Notes: generated by a model not told the origin, from the sequence alone. A DNA stretch of 64,000 nucleotides from CAXXOK01 sp963663285 (GCA_963663285.2 CAXXNI010000002.1:2108001-2172000); one strand, 5' to 3'; positions 24,511-33,618 are shown, counted from the stretch's first letter. A program made the numbers and translations.

Positions 24511-25395
24511 ATGTTGTTTCTGAAAGCATCCAATAAAAATCCACTGCGGCACATCATATCCGGCAATCTGGTCAGCGGCGACAGCTTTGTGCATTCCACG
24601 CGTTGTCTGGACTACTTTGTACTTCTGGTCGGGGTCGAAGGTACCCTGTACATCTCGCAGGATGGTCAGCCTCTTACCCTTGGCCCCGGCCAGTTCCTGT
24701 TGCTGCCGCCCGGCTATCAGCATGGGGGCTACCGCCGGTCCGAAGGCATGCTTTCTTATTTTTGGTTCCATTTTACCGCACCGGACGATTATCAGCTGCT
24801 GGACGAACCGGGCGTATCGGAGTACCTGCAATCCCTACATCCAAATGGAACGAAACGGGACATTTACCTTCTGCCGGAACAGGGCGCATATATCAACACC
24901 AGCCGCATTACGCTTGAGTGCCGGCAGGTAATCGATTTTTCGCTGCAAAGCCTTTATTCCTCCGCCATGGTGGATTATGCCCTCAGCCTGCTTGCGATGG
25001 ATTTAACACAGGAGTGTTTACGGCAAAACGAAAGGCCCGCGCCGCCGAACCCGGCTTACTGCCGCATGGCGGACATACAGGAATATGTGCGGGGCAGCTA
25101 TGCCGAGACCCTTTCGGTGCCCCGCCTGGCGGAAATATTCGGCTACAACCCCAATTATCTTTCCAGTGTCTACAAAAAGGCAACCGGACAATCGCTGGTG
25201 CATTACATCAACCAAACCCGCATTGCCGCAGCCAAAACGCTGCTGCTGGATACGAACCAGTCCATCCTGTCCATCGCGGCGCAGGTGGGGTATAACGACA
25301 GTAAATACTTTATCCGCATCTTCCGCCAATTTGAAGGGACTACGCCGGTGTTGTTCCGTAACACCTATTTTCGCAAGCACATCAACCGGTATTAA
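24511..25395 (+). CDS. AraC-family transcriptional regulator
   Basis: A 294-aa AraC/XylS regulator. The N-terminal cupin-like sensing domain (about 10-120) contains LYISQDGQPLTLGPGQFLLLPPGYQHGG. The C-terminal double HTH (about 190-290) contains LSVPRLAEIFGYNPNYLSSVYKKATGQSLVHYINQTRIAAAKTLL-type sequence, with SILSIAAQVGYNDSKYFIRIFRQFEG as the second helix-turn-helix. I prefer the ATG at 24511, 12 bases after GAAAGG, over a GTG at 24496. It is divergent from GH127 and is the likely local activator of that gene or of other plant-glycan genes. Confidence 0.9.
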   Translation: MLFLKASNKNPLRHIISGNLVSGDSFVHSTRCLDYFVLLVGVEGTLYISQDGQPLTLGPGQFLLLPPGYQHGGYRRSEGMLSYFWFHFTAPDDYQLLDEPGVSEYLQSLHPNGTKRDIYLLPEQGAYINTSRITLECRQVIDFSLQSLYSSAMVDYALSLLAMDLTQECLRQNERPAPPNPAYCRMADIQEYVRGSYAETLSVPRLAEIFGYNPNYLSSVYKKATGQSLVHYINQTRIAAAKTLLLDTNQSILSIAAQVGYNDSKYFIRIFRQFEGTTPVLFRNTYFRKHINRY

Positions 25396-25501
25396 TCGGT
25401 CGTTTTTCTGTTTGCTGCGGCAGCCTTTCCGGTTGTGCTCCAAGCTCTGTGCTTTTCGCCATTCGCCCAGAGTACACAGCTTCCAGCAAGCCCATCCGTT
25501 T

Positions 25502-26218
25502 TCACAGCATATCCGCAGCGAACAAAAGTGTATAGTGAGGTATACCGAGCAGCGATGCGATGACCGGAGAAACCGGCACGGCCAGCCATGTGTCCCCATA
25601 GCGTACAAGCGCGAGCGGCATGTATATGGTGCGCCCCGACAAATCAAGCACCACAACCGTTTCCTGCCATTCATCCCCGCCATACAGCGCCTGATAAAAC
25701 GGCAGTTGTTTTTCCAATGCCATTTCATACTTTTCATGCAGCGTGGTCGGTTCTATTTGCCCTTGCAACGAAAGCTTCGTCAGCACATCGCTGCAGTTCG
25801 CCATTGCGGTTAATTCTTCCACGCTGCTTTGCTTCAGCATGGTCGTACGCCCCCACAGGGCATGCGCGTCTTCATTGGCCAGAAGGAAGGCGGCGCCAAA
25901 CATGCGGTTGACCAAATCATAAGTCAGCCGTGCCTCATTATAACGGATGTTCAGCGCACTGGCAGGCGGCAGCAGCGTATTGCCGATTTGTACCGCCTGC
26001 AGCCGTTCCAGCGCAACCTTAAAATCATACGCCCGTGCCGCTTCGCCAATGGCATAGCAGTCCAGCAGCGCATCCGTATCAGCCTGTATCAGCGCGTCCG
26101 TCACCGCCTGCACGCACGCATCCGGCGTGGCAAACCCTCGTGTTTCCGTAGCAAAGCCCGGGCCAATACCGCAAACCAGCAATATCACAACCAACAGAAA
26201 ACCGCTAAAACGTTTCAT
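25502..26218 (-). CDS. Putative exported protein of unknown function
   Basis: A 238-aa protein with a clear signal peptide: MKRFSGFLLVVILLVCGIGPGFA. The ATG at 26218 is chosen because AAAGGA lies 10 bases ahead of it; a longer frame exists upstream. After the signal, the region ATPDACVQAVTDALIQADTDALLDCYAIGEAARAYDF resembles small lumazine-binding-like or NTF2-like secreted domains only loosely. The rest is alpha/beta with a C-terminal strand-rich part (VVVLDLSGRTIYMPLALVRYGDTWLAVPVSP). It is convergent with the AraC gene and transcribed alone. I do not recognise the family; a membrane- or wall-associated role is all that can be inferred. Confidence 0.65.
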   Translation of the reverse strand: MKRFSGFLLVVILLVCGIGPGFATETRGFATPDACVQAVTDALIQADTDALLDCYAIGEAARAYDFKVALERLQAVQIGNTLLPPASALNIRYNEARLTYDLVNRMFGAAFLLANEDAHALWGRTTMLKQSSVEELTAMANCSDVLTKLSLQGQIEPTTLHEKYEMALEKQLPFYQALYGGDEWQETVVVLDLSGRTIYMPLALVRYGDTWLAVPVSPVIASLLGIPHYTLLFAADML

Positions 26219-26604
26219 TTTCACCGTTCCTTTCTTCCATTTGACGTATTTTTTTGTCAGCCGCACTGCCGCTCCGGGTATGCGGCTGCGGTATAGAGAC
26301 AGTCAACGTAATCTTTGCCTGCGGGAAAATCCGGCTTATACGGCGTGCTTACCTTATTGTTCCTTTTGCTCTCCATATTCACGATCCGTTTTCATTCTCC
26401 TTCCCCCGCCTGCCGAAAAAGCACGGCGGCACAGCCGCCGAAAAGGCAGTGAAGGCTTTTCGTAAAATACGTCGAATCATTTTCAGGTGAAAAGAAACAG
26501 TTTATAGTATCCTCATCTCTTAAAACATCGAACGGATCGCTTTTTGGCAGATCGCTATAAACGGCCGTTGGCACGCTTTATCCTGTTTATACGGAGGTGA
26601 TGAT
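26219..26604. other. Intergenic region upstream of the glycosyltransferase gene
   Basis: 386 bases between divergent genes. A short GC-rich hairpin (26424-26430 with 26434-26440) is visible, and a weak promoter-like pair TTTTCA (26480-26485), 17 bp, TATAGT (26503-26508) could serve the glycosyltransferase. No gene seen. Confidence 0.45.
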
Positions 26605-27951
26605 TTGATTCGGTACCTCATTCCTATCACGAAAAAAGCCATCCGGCTCATCCGCCGCGAAGGTTTTGCCGGTGTAAAACGTAAAATAGCCTATTTTGCG
26701 CAAATGCAAGATGTTGTTCCGGCGGCGGCGGGGCCCGCTATCCAGCCGGATGATTTGCAGGCGGCGATGAACCGTGTGCATACCCTGCCGGAAGTTGCCG
26801 TCGATCCTTCGCGGCCTTTTACCATCAATATTCTTGTGCCTGCGTTCAGTTTTGATTCGATTTCCGCGGGGTTTTTCGGCGTATTTCAAACCGCGCTGCT
26901 GTTTGCCCGGGAAGGCTACCATACCCGGCTGGTATTGTTTGACCGGTTCGATTTTAACGCCGCCCGCGCACGTGAAAAATTGAAAAATTACCCCGGACTG
27001 GAAACACTTTTTGACGAGTTGGAGTTTATCTACATCGGCGATCGGAAAGCGCCGCTTTGCGTATCGCCGTATGATACGTCCCTTGCCACGGTGTGGTATT
27101 CCGCTTATCTGGCGCGAAAAATACAGGCTGCCACCTGCGGAAACCCCTTTTTCTACCTGATACAGGACTATGAAACGTTATTCTATCCCGGTTCCTCCAA
27201 CGCGCTGCTGGCTAACCAGACGTACCAGTTCAATTACCATGCCCTGTTCTCCACCGCTGCCCTGCAAACGTTCTTTACACAATACCAAATTTCCGGTTTC
27301 TCCGCGCAGGAGCGCAGTTATATCCATTACGAAAACGCATGCTCCTGCCGCTTGCCCGATAAAGAAACCTTTTTACGCATACATGCGGCAGCCAAAAAGC
27401 GCAAGCTGGTTTTCTACTCCCGTCCCGTCGTCAACCGCAACATGTACGAGTTTGGCGCTTATGCGTTGTCCGAGGCGGTGCGCCGCGGCATTTTACCGGA
27501 AAGCGAGTGGGAGTTTATCGGCATCGGGCTTGGCAACGGTACCGTACAACTGAAGGAAGGCGTTACCCTGCGGCAAATGCCGCGCATGAATCTGAAAGAG
27601 TATCTGGATACCGTACCCCAGTTTGATTTAGCCATTACCTTTATGGCCTCGCCGCACCCCAGCATGCTGCCGTTTGATTTGGCAGGCTCGGGTTGTGTGG
27701 TGGTGACCAACAATTTTCTGAATAAAACGCAGGCGTACTTTAACGAGGTATCCGCCAACATTCTCTCCAGCGACGTCGAACTGGAAGCCGTGCTGGAAAC
27801 CATCGCCCGCGCCGCCGTACAGGCGGAGAATTTGGACGCGCGCTACCAAAACGCCCGCGCCATGCGCTACCCCAAAAGCTGGCAGGAAACCTGGAACCCG
27901 GAAATTAAAAGCTGGCTGCATCAACGCATGGACAATATGGCCCGCAGCTAA
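26605..27951 (+). CDS. WsaF-like (rhamnosyltransferase family) glycosyltransferase
   Basis: A 448-aa GT-B glycosyltransferase. The N-terminal Rossmann half has INILVPAFSFDSISAGFFGVFQTALLFAREGY. The middle has FFYLIQDYETLFYPGSSNALLANQTY, typical of WsaF-type proteins that add rhamnose in cell-surface glycans. The nucleotide-sugar half has KLVFYSRPVVNRNMYEFGAYALSEA, EWEFIGIGLGN and the SPHPSMLPFDLAGSGCVVVTNNF loop that holds the donor diphosphate. It starts at TTG 26605 with GGAGG 7 bases upstream; the overlapping ATG frame stops at once. A single gene with no polysaccharide cluster nearby. The sugar and acceptor are not known. Confidence 0.75.
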   Translation: MIRYLIPITKKAIRLIRREGFAGVKRKIAYFAQMQDVVPAAAGPAIQPDDLQAAMNRVHTLPEVAVDPSRPFTINILVPAFSFDSISAGFFGVFQTALLFAREGYHTRLVLFDRFDFNAARAREKLKNYPGLETLFDELEFIYIGDRKAPLCVSPYDTSLATVWYSAYLARKIQAATCGNPFFYLIQDYETLFYPGSSNALLANQTYQFNYHALFSTAALQTFFTQYQISGFSAQERSYIHYENACSCRLPDKETFLRIHAAAKKRKLVFYSRPVVNRNMYEFGAYALSEAVRRGILPESEWEFIGIGLGNGTVQLKEGVTLRQMPRMNLKEYLDTVPQFDLAITFMASPHPSMLPFDLAGSGCVVVTNNFLNKTQAYFNEVSANILSSDVELEAVLETIARAAVQAENLDARYQNARAMRYPKSWQETWNPEIKSWLHQRMDNMARS

Positions 27952-28020
27952 CGGCTTTCCAAAGCCGTTTGTAAAAACTTTTTCCTCTGCCCGGCTGCAT
28001 GTAAGGGCGCGCAGCCGGGC
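27951..28020 (+). terminator. Two hairpins downstream of the glycosyltransferase
   Basis: A short stem ACGGCTTT/AAAGCCGT (27951-27968) is followed by CTTTTTCC, then a 10-bp stem (27989-27998 with 28011-28020). Together they probably end the transcript. Confidence 0.5.
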
Positions 28021-28034
28021 AAGGCGCGCCGCGC

Positions 28035-28063
28035 TTGAAAAGCCGCGTTGCTTTGTGTATAAT
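28035..28063 (+). promoter_or_regulatory. Sigma-A promoter of murA
   Basis: -35 TTGAAA (28035-28040), 17-bp spacer, -10 TATAAT (28058-28063), about 50 bases before the murA start. Confidence 0.82.
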
Positions 28064-28112
28064 GAAGAATGGTTTGTATAACGAATTCCTGACCAAAGGG
28101 GGTGGATGACCG

Positions 28113-29387
28113 GTGTATTGCGGTAAGGACAAAATGCTGATTACGGGTGGTAAACCCCTGATGGGCGAAATCTCCGTCAGCGGCGGGAAGAACACCGCTG
28201 TTGCGGTGATCCCGGCAACACTGCTCACCAACGAACCCAGTACCATCGAAAATCTGCCGGATATTGAGGACGTTCATGCTCTGATTGAAATTTTACAGCT
28301 GTTGGGCGCGCGTACCGAGTACGTACCCGACCGCTATTTAAAAGTATATCCGGAGGGCGCAAACGGCTACCAGGTTCCGTTTGATTTTACCAAACGGCTG
28401 CGTGCCAGCTACTACCTGCTGGGGGCGCTGCTGGGGCGTTCCGGCAAGGCCGAAGTGGCTTATCCGGGCGGGTGCGAAATCGGCAGCCGTCCGATTGACC
28501 AGCACTTAAAGGGTTTTGACGCGCTGGGCGCGTCCATTGACGAGCGCGGCGGCATGGTGCATGCCAAGGCGGATAAGCTGGTGGGCGCGGATGTGTTTTT
28601 TGACATGGTTACCGTCGGCGCGACGATCAACGTAATGCTCGCGGCTGTCCGCGCGGCAGGCACCACCATGATTTACAACGCGGCAAAAGAGCCGCACATC
28701 GTTGATCTGGCAAACTTTTTAAACTCCATGGGTGCGCGCATCAAAGGCGCCGGTACGGATGTAATCCGCATTACCGGCAAGCCCGAACTGCACGGCACTA
28801 CCTATACTGTTATTCCCGACCAAATTGAAACCGGCACCCTGATGATCGCAGCGGCAGCCACCCGCGGGGACGTTACCATACGCGGCTGCATCCCCACGCA
28901 TATGGAAAGCCTGACTGCCAAGCTGCTGGAAATGGGCGTACGCGTGACCGAAAATGACGATTCCATCCGCGTCCGTCCCCAGTACGAGCAGCGCGCCGTA
29001 AACGTGAAAACACAGGTGTATCCGGGCTTCCCCACCGATTTGCAGCAGCCGATGACCGCACTGTTGTGTATGGCCAACGGCACCTCCACGGTGTGCGAAA
29101 CCATTTTTGAGCAGCGCTTTAAACATCTGGATGAGCTGCGCCGCATGGGCGCGCACATCAAGCTGGTGGACCGCACCGTTTTAATCGAAGGCGTGCAGGA
29201 ATTGTACGGCGCGCCCGTTGCCGTTACCGATCTGCGCGCAGGTGCGGCGCTGGTCGTGGCGGGGCTGATGGCCAAGGGCCTGACGGAAATTTACGAAACC
29301 GGCTATATCGACCGCGGTTATGAGCGCATCGAGGAAAAACTGCGCTCGCTGGGCGCGGATATCCGGCGCGAACAGATCGAGTATTAA
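28113..29387 (+). CDS. murA: UDP-N-acetylglucosamine 1-carboxyvinyltransferase
   Basis: MurA transfers enolpyruvate from PEP to UDP-GlcNAc, the first committed step of peptidoglycan synthesis, in the cytoplasm. The 424-aa length is standard. SVSGGKNTAVAVIPA (PEP-binding Lys at about 26) and the active-site loop YPGGCEIGSRPIDQH with Cys at about 121 (Cys115 of E. coli, the fosfomycin target) are intact, so normal activity and fosfomycin sensitivity are expected. Conserved VTVGATINVMLAAV, YTVIPDQIETGT and the C-terminal DLRAGAALVVAGLMA are present. The GTG start at 28113 follows AAAGGGGG; an ATG at 28134 is the alternative. Firmicutes often have two murA paralogues; which one this is cannot be told. 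A consensus promoter precedes it and a terminator follows. Confidence 0.96.
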   Translation: MYCGKDKMLITGGKPLMGEISVSGGKNTAVAVIPATLLTNEPSTIENLPDIEDVHALIEILQLLGARTEYVPDRYLKVYPEGANGYQVPFDFTKRLRASYYLLGALLGRSGKAEVAYPGGCEIGSRPIDQHLKGFDALGASIDERGGMVHAKADKLVGADVFFDMVTVGATINVMLAAVRAAGTTMIYNAAKEPHIVDLANFLNSMGARIKGAGTDVIRITGKPELHGTTYTVIPDQIETGTLMIAAAATRGDVTIRGCIPTHMESLTAKLLEMGVRVTENDDSIRVRPQYEQRAVNVKTQVYPGFPTDLQQPMTALLCMANGTSTVCETIFEQRFKHLDELRRMGAHIKLVDRTVLIEGVQELYGAPVAVTDLRAGAALVVAGLMAKGLTEIYETGYIDRGYERIEEKLRSLGADIRREQIEY

Positions 29388-29389
29388 CC

Positions 29390-29425
29390 CACGCGTCGCC
29401 ATAGCGCCGCGACGTGTATTTTTTT
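29390..29425 (+). terminator. Rho-independent terminator after murA
   Basis: An imperfect stem CACGCGTCGC/GCGACGTG with a bulge (29390-29417) is followed by a run of seven T (29419-29425). Confidence 0.78.
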
Positions 29426-29483
29426 CGGTTTCGCGGCGCTGAACCGGCCACGGCGCGGGCCTTGCCTGTAAGGGGGTGAGCCT

Positions 29484-30017
29484 TTGTACGAACAAAAACC
29501 CTTCGAGGTGCTGGGGCTTCCCCCAAGCGCGGAAGCGGCGCAGGTGCGTGCGGCGTACCGCAAACGTGTAAAAGCCTGCCATCCCGATCAATACCAGGAC
29601 CCGGAAAAGCAAAAAGCGGCGCAGGAGAAGCTGATCGAGCTGAATCTGGCATACGAAGAAGCGCTAAAGCAATGCTCCCAGCGTCGCGTCGGCTTCAACC
29701 TCGTATCGCAGGAGGAGGCCAAGCACTTCGCCAGCCGGCTGGTGGAGCAGGGCAACCTGGAAAGTGCGCTGCGGCAGCTGAACCGCGCCGACAGCCGGGA
29801 TGCGGAATGGTATTATTTACAGGGCAACATTTTAATGGGGCTTAGGCAATACCAGACGGCTCACCAAAGCTACCGCGAGGCGATCCGCAGGGAGCCGAAC
29901 AACAACCAGTACCGCGCGGGCGCGCTGGATGCGGCCATCGCGGTGAAAAACAGCAAGAAATTCATCTTCCGGCTGCTCAATTGGATTGAGGACGTTTTTC
30001 AGCCGGGACAAAAATAA
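29484..30017 (+). CDS. J-domain (DnaJ-like) protein with C-terminal TPR region
   Basis: A 177-aa protein. Residues 6-65 are a J domain: PFEVLGLPPSAEAAQVRAAYRKRVKAC, then the invariant HPD (33-35) that stimulates DnaK ATPase, and ELNLAYEEAL. Residues about 75-150 form one or two TPR-like helical hairpins (AKHFASRLVEQGNLESALRQLNRAD and AEWYYLQGNILMGLRQYQTAHQSYREAIRREPNN). It lacks the zinc-finger and substrate domains of true DnaJ, so it is a type III co-chaperone. It begins at a TTG behind AAGGGGGTGAG. Transcribed alone between two terminators; its client is unknown. Confidence 0.87.
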   Translation: MYEQKPFEVLGLPPSAEAAQVRAAYRKRVKACHPDQYQDPEKQKAAQEKLIELNLAYEEALKQCSQRRVGFNLVSQEEAKHFASRLVEQGNLESALRQLNRADSRDAEWYYLQGNILMGLRQYQTAHQSYREAIRREPNNNQYRAGALDAAIAVKNSKKFIFRLLNWIEDVFQPGQK

Positions 30018-30050
30018 CCGCCTCTCCTTACATAAGGAAGGCGGTTTTCT
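30016..30050. terminator. Terminator between the J-domain gene and the EamA gene
   Basis: A roughly 14-bp stem with one bulge (AACCGCC...GGCGGTT, 30016-30044) is followed by TTTTCTTT. It serves the plus-strand gene and lies just beyond the end of the convergent minus-strand gene. Confidence 0.85.
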
Positions 30051-30950
30051 TTATGATTGCGGTAAATTCGGCTGCACATCTCCCGGCCGGGGCTTAATCA
30101 GAAGCGGAATCAACGATTGCAGCGTCACCGCCGAAATCACCAGCACAAAGCCGATAATCGCGCGGGTGCCGGGCAATTCCCCTAAAAACAGGAATACCCA
30201 GATTGGATTGGCGATGGGTTCCACCGTCAAAATAATGGATGCAGCCACAGGGTGGGTCAGCTTAATCCCGATGGCAAACAGGTAGGCAGCCAAACTGTAT
30301 TGCAGCACGCCCAGCGCCAGCATTGCGCCGATACTGGCCGGGTCGTACGTAACGCTTTGATCGGTCAGCAGAAAAGGCAGCCCAAACAGAAAGCCCATGG
30401 CACAGCCGATGATCTGCCCATCCTCGGCCTGTGTTTCCTCTTTGCGGCTCAGTAAAATCAGCGTGGCAAAACAGACGCCGGAAAGAATAGCAACGCAGTC
30501 GCCCAGCGTGCTGGTGCGGTCCATTTTATCCGAAAACGCCAGCACACAGCCAAAGAACACCAGTATCGTAAGCAGTATTTCCGCCTTGGTCGGTTTGCGT
30601 TTTTGTACCAGCGACGTATATAGCAAAATGAGTATCGGCGCGATATATTGCAGCACAATTGCGTTTGCCGCCGTCGTCAGCTTATTGGCTGCCAGAAAAA
30701 AGACCGACGTCAGAAACATGGCCGCGCCTGCTGCAAGATTATACTTGGTCAAGCGAACCGGCGTTTTTTCGCCTTTGCCTTGGCGCAGTCTGCGCAGCGC
30801 CAGTAAAATCACCACGCTGATCAGCCCGCGCAGAGATGCAATGGAAAGCGCGCCCCATGGAATGAACTTAATCAGTACGCCGCCGGTGCTCCACAGAAGC
30901 GCCGTAATCAGGATAATCAGGTTCCCTTTGATGGCAATCCTATTTTTCAT
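30051..30950 (-). CDS. EamA/DMT-family membrane transporter
   Basis: A 299-aa integral membrane protein with about ten hydrophobic segments in two EamA repeats. The first contains LIILITALLWSTGGVLIKFI and SLRGLISVVILLAL; the second contains GDCVAILSGVCFATLILLSRKE and the C-terminal AASIILTVEPIANPIWVFLFLGELPG signature. The ATG at 30950 is preferred over an upstream ATG because AAAGAGGG precedes it and the longer N-terminus is polar and atypical. Members export metabolites such as amino acids; the substrate is not readable. A possible promoter on the minus strand is TTGCAA (31054-31049), 18 bp, TATGAT (31030-31025). Confidence 0.88.
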   Translation of the reverse strand: MKNRIAIKGNLIILITALLWSTGGVLIKFIPWGALSIASLRGLISVVILLALRRLRQGKGEKTPVRLTKYNLAAGAAMFLTSVFFLAANKLTTAANAIVLQYIAPILILLYTSLVQKRKPTKAEILLTILVFFGCVLAFSDKMDRTSTLGDCVAILSGVCFATLILLSRKEETQAEDGQIIGCAMGFLFGLPFLLTDQSVTYDPASIGAMLALGVLQYSLAAYLFAIGIKLTHPVAASIILTVEPIANPIWVFLFLGELPGTRAIIGFVLVISAVTLQSLIPLLIKPRPGDVQPNLPQS

Positions 30951-31304
30951 ACCGGAATCCCTCTTTGCTGTTTTGGACAAAGTGAGGCTGTTCCATCGCG
31001 CCTCCATCCAAAAGACCCCGAGCCATCATAGCAGAAGCGTCAATTTGATTGCAATAGCTAAATGAATGTATACAGTAAAATTGGTGAAACAGGGCAAAAG
31101 CGTAACCATCCTTTTCATACCGCACGGATAATTGCGCCGCTGATTTTTCTGCTGCCATGCCCTGTTTTACGCCATTGTCATTCCTTTCGGCGTCAACGCC
31201 GAATCAATACCATTACAGTAAACCCACAAGCAAGCAGGCGCATTCCGGCAGTATGACGGAATGCGCCTGCTTTGTCTCTTCCATGCGCCGTCAGCGCTGG
31301 TGAT
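30951..31304. other. Intergenic region between EamA and YiaK-like genes
   Basis: 354 bases that hold the presumptive EamA promoter (31025-31054, minus strand) and the terminator hairpin at 31232-31272. No gene seen. Confidence 0.5.
31232..31272 (-). terminator. Hairpin terminator downstream of the YiaK-like gene
   Basis: A perfect 16-bp inverted repeat (31232-31247 with 31257-31272) with a 9-nt loop lies 33 bases past the stop of the minus-strand gene. On that strand TGTGGGTTT follows the stem. Confidence 0.72.
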
Positions 31305-32315
31305 TTATCTTTTAAAGGCTATGATTTTTTCCCACACATAATCTTCCACCGGGATGCCGTTTGCCAGATTTTGCTTGCGTATTTCCATCACACGGCTGCC
31401 GGGCCAGCGAATCTGCGTCGCGTCTCCTTCCGTCGCGGACTGGAGCAGATAGGTCAGCGTGTCTTCGGCAATCTTGTCGCTTTGCTCTTTGGGGGCGATT
31501 TTGCAGTAATCCACCGCAATAAACATTTGCGAAAGGCCATGCTCATCCCCCGGCAGACGGGCGATGCCAAGCGTGGTATTGCCCAGCGAGATGCACCCTG
31601 CAAACAGATCCAGCAGGAAGGAAAGCCCTGCGCCCTTCCAGTAACCGGCAGGCAGAATACGCTTGGAGCGCAGCACCGCGTCCGGATCGCGCGTCAGCCT
31701 GCCTTCTTCATCAAACCCTGCTTCAATCGGCATTTGCCGCCCTTCCATGCGCGCCATTTCCAGCGCGCCGTAGGAAAACTGGCTGGTTGCCATGTCCAGC
31801 ACGATATGCCCTTTGCCGCGCGGCATCGCAAATACCAGCGGGTTGTTGCCCAGCCGCGCTTCGGTCGCGCCCCACGCGGGCATGTTGGGAACCGTGTTGG
31901 TAAAGCAGATAGCCGCCATGCCCGCATCGCAAGCCTGATAGCCGTAGGTGGCAGCGCGCATCCAATGGTTGGTGTTGCGCAGCGCCACCAGCCCTACGCC
32001 GTGCTCCCGCGCCAGCGCAATGGCGCGTTCCATCGCCGCGAGCGCGTTTACCACGCCAAGCCCCTGCCGTCCATCCATATTCTCAATCGCGCCAAAGCCG
32101 TTCACCGTTTCCGGGGTCACATTCAGTTTTACAATACCCTGGTCAATATTGCGCATCAGCCGGGAAAACCGGTTGATCCCGTGCGAATATACACCCTCCA
32201 GCGAATTGCGCGTCATTTCGCGGGCGACGGTTTCAGCGTCCCGCTCATTACAGCCCCGCGAACACAGCAGCTGGTATAGCTCTTTTTTGACCTGTTCATA
32301 CGGAAGGTACAGCAT
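31305..32315 (-). CDS. YiaK-like 2,3-diketo-L-gulonate reductase (LDH2/MDH2 family)
   Basis: A 336-aa NAD(P)H-dependent oxidoreductase of the LDH2/MDH2 family, which differs from classical lactate dehydrogenases. It follows E. coli YiaK closely: LEGVYSHGINRFSR (catalytic His about 45), GVGLVALRNTNHWMRAATYGYQA, WGATEARLGNNPLVFAMP, DMATSQFSYGALE and ILPAGYWKGAGLSFLLDL. YiaK reduces 2,3-diketo-L-gulonate in ascorbate-type catabolism. The ATG at 32315 is preceded by AAGGAGGA; the longer frame lacks a site. It lies 620 bases from the epimerase-manA-kinase operon in the same direction, so it could be a separate unit. The exact 2-keto acid substrate is unproven. Confidence 0.83.
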   Translation of the reverse strand: MLYLPYEQVKKELYQLLCSRGCNERDAETVAREMTRNSLEGVYSHGINRFSRLMRNIDQGIVKLNVTPETVNGFGAIENMDGRQGLGVVNALAAMERAIALAREHGVGLVALRNTNHWMRAATYGYQACDAGMAAICFTNTVPNMPAWGATEARLGNNPLVFAMPRGKGHIVLDMATSQFSYGALEMARMEGRQMPIEAGFDEEGRLTRDPDAVLRSKRILPAGYWKGAGLSFLLDLFAGCISLGNTTLGIARLPGDEHGLSQMFIAVDYCKIAPKEQSDKIAEDTLTYLLQSATEGDATQIRWPGSRVMEIRKQNLANGIPVEDYVWEKIIAFKR

Positions 32316-32935
32316 GGCAATCCTCCTTATCCGGTCGCGCCGGGCGGTTAGGAAACACAGCCGCAAGAGCGGCGGGGGTTTGCCTATACATACCGGCGCA
32401 CTTGGCAAACGGTACTTGGACAGCCGCAAACGGATTGCGGCAAGCGGACGTACTTACTTTTCTTACGGTGAGAACCCTACGCCTTTATTATAACGGAGAA
32501 AGCAAAAAACAACAAGATCATCATTGTTTGTCTGCGAAGGAAAGCGTTTACTGCAAGCACGTTCCCGTATCCTGATTTGCCCGGTGCAAGCCCTGCAGCC
32601 AAAGGTCAGTATTCGCAAGCTTATTTGTTTTTTACGCCTGCCCGGCTGTTGCACCCAATCCATACGGCACGTTATCCGGCAGTCGGCAGCCTTTGCCATT
32701 GCTTGCCGTTCATTACAATGTGCATCCAAAACGCTTCGCAAAAGCAATGCGGAATAATATAGAGAAACCGTCAGCAAAAAGTGATGCCATCATCAACCGC
32801 CAACCGGAAAATGAGCCCACCATCCGTTTAACTGTCAGGTCTTTTTTCCTACACAGCTATACACAACAACCGCCAACCCGGTGATTGCGGGTCGGCGGTT
32901 GCATATTATCCTTTGTTTCTATCCTCTGTGGCCAT
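32316..32935. other. 620-bp intergenic region
   Basis: No gene is supported on either strand; the short open frames lack ribosome binding sites and resemble no protein. The right end holds the hairpin at 32867-32901. The left part presumably contains the promoter of the YiaK-like gene, but I cannot pick a convincing -35/-10 pair. Confidence 0.45.
32867..32901 (-). terminator. Hairpin downstream of the epimerase gene
   Basis: A 14-bp stem with one mismatch (32867-32880 with 32888-32901) and 7-nt loop lies 35 bases past the stop of the minus-strand operon. No strong T tract, so it is a probable but weak terminator. Confidence 0.6.
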
Positions 32936-33607
32936 TCACGCTTCGCCAAGGCTCTCCATCAAGCGCTGCATACCCTGCTGAAACGTCATAGAAGGGTTGA
33001 AAATGCTGCTGGTTCCGGCCACGAAGATGTTCGCGCCCGCATCCTTCATTTTCGGTACGTTTTCAAAGGAGCAATTGCCATCCACCTCCAGCGGCATTGC
33101 CGCAAAGCCGTTTGCGTCCATCAGCTCCCGCGCCTGCGTAATCTTCCGCAGGGAATCGGGGGTCATCTTCTGCCCGGCAAATCCCGGCTGCACGGTCATC
33201 ACCAGCAGCATACCGAGTTTCGGCAGGTACGGCAGCACCGTTTCCACCGGCGTCGCGGGGTTGATCGCCAGCGCCGGGATGCCCCCGCGCGCCGCAATAC
33301 GGTCGATCACTTCCTGCGGCTTTTCCGTCGCTTCCAAATGGAAGGATACGATATCCCCCGCGCCAAAGGCAAACCAATCCAGCATTTTTTCCGGCTGTTC
33401 CACCATCAGGTGAATATCCAGCGGCAGCACATCGGCTTTTTTTACGGCTTTGATGGCCGCTGTGCTCAGCATCAAGTTAGGTACAAAATGCCCGTCCATC
33501 ACATCGCAGTGCAGGTAGGCTACGCCGCTGTCTTTCAGCGCGCGCAGGTCTTTGCCCAGTTCCAGCAGATCCGCGCACATAATGGAGGCGGAAATTTCAC
33601 TTTTCAT
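32936..33607 (-). CDS. Ribulose-phosphate 3-epimerase family protein (Rpe/AlsE-like)
   Basis: A 223-aa TIM-barrel epimerase. Family motifs are SASIMCADLLELGKDL, YLHCDVMDGHFVPN (metal His/Asp), LDIHLMVEQPEKML (second metal His), ALAINPATPVETV, VMTVQPGFAGQKM and LEVDGNCSFENV with the second catalytic Asp, then NIFVAGTSSIF. The GNCS in place of the usual GGI and the pairing with a ROK kinase recall allulose-6-phosphate epimerases rather than housekeeping Rpe. The ATG at 33607 follows AGGAGAAA. It is the last gene of a ROK kinase-manA-epimerase operon, 11 bp behind manA. Whether it acts on ribulose-5-P or a hexulose-6-P cannot be decided. Confidence 0.85.
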   Translation of the reverse strand: MKSEISASIMCADLLELGKDLRALKDSGVAYLHCDVMDGHFVPNLMLSTAAIKAVKKADVLPLDIHLMVEQPEKMLDWFAFGAGDIVSFHLEATEKPQEVIDRIAARGGIPALAINPATPVETVLPYLPKLGMLLVMTVQPGFAGQKMTPDSLRKITQARELMDANGFAAMPLEVDGNCSFENVPKMKDAGANIFVAGTSSIFNPSMTFQQGMQRLMESLGEA

Positions 33608-33618
33608 CGCTTTTTCTC

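Noticed and set aside
32538..32553. Possible catabolite-responsive (cre) site, GGAAAGCGTTTACTGC
   Set aside because: It matches the CcpA consensus core partly, but it is over 200 bp from any start codon and no promoter is recognisable nearby.
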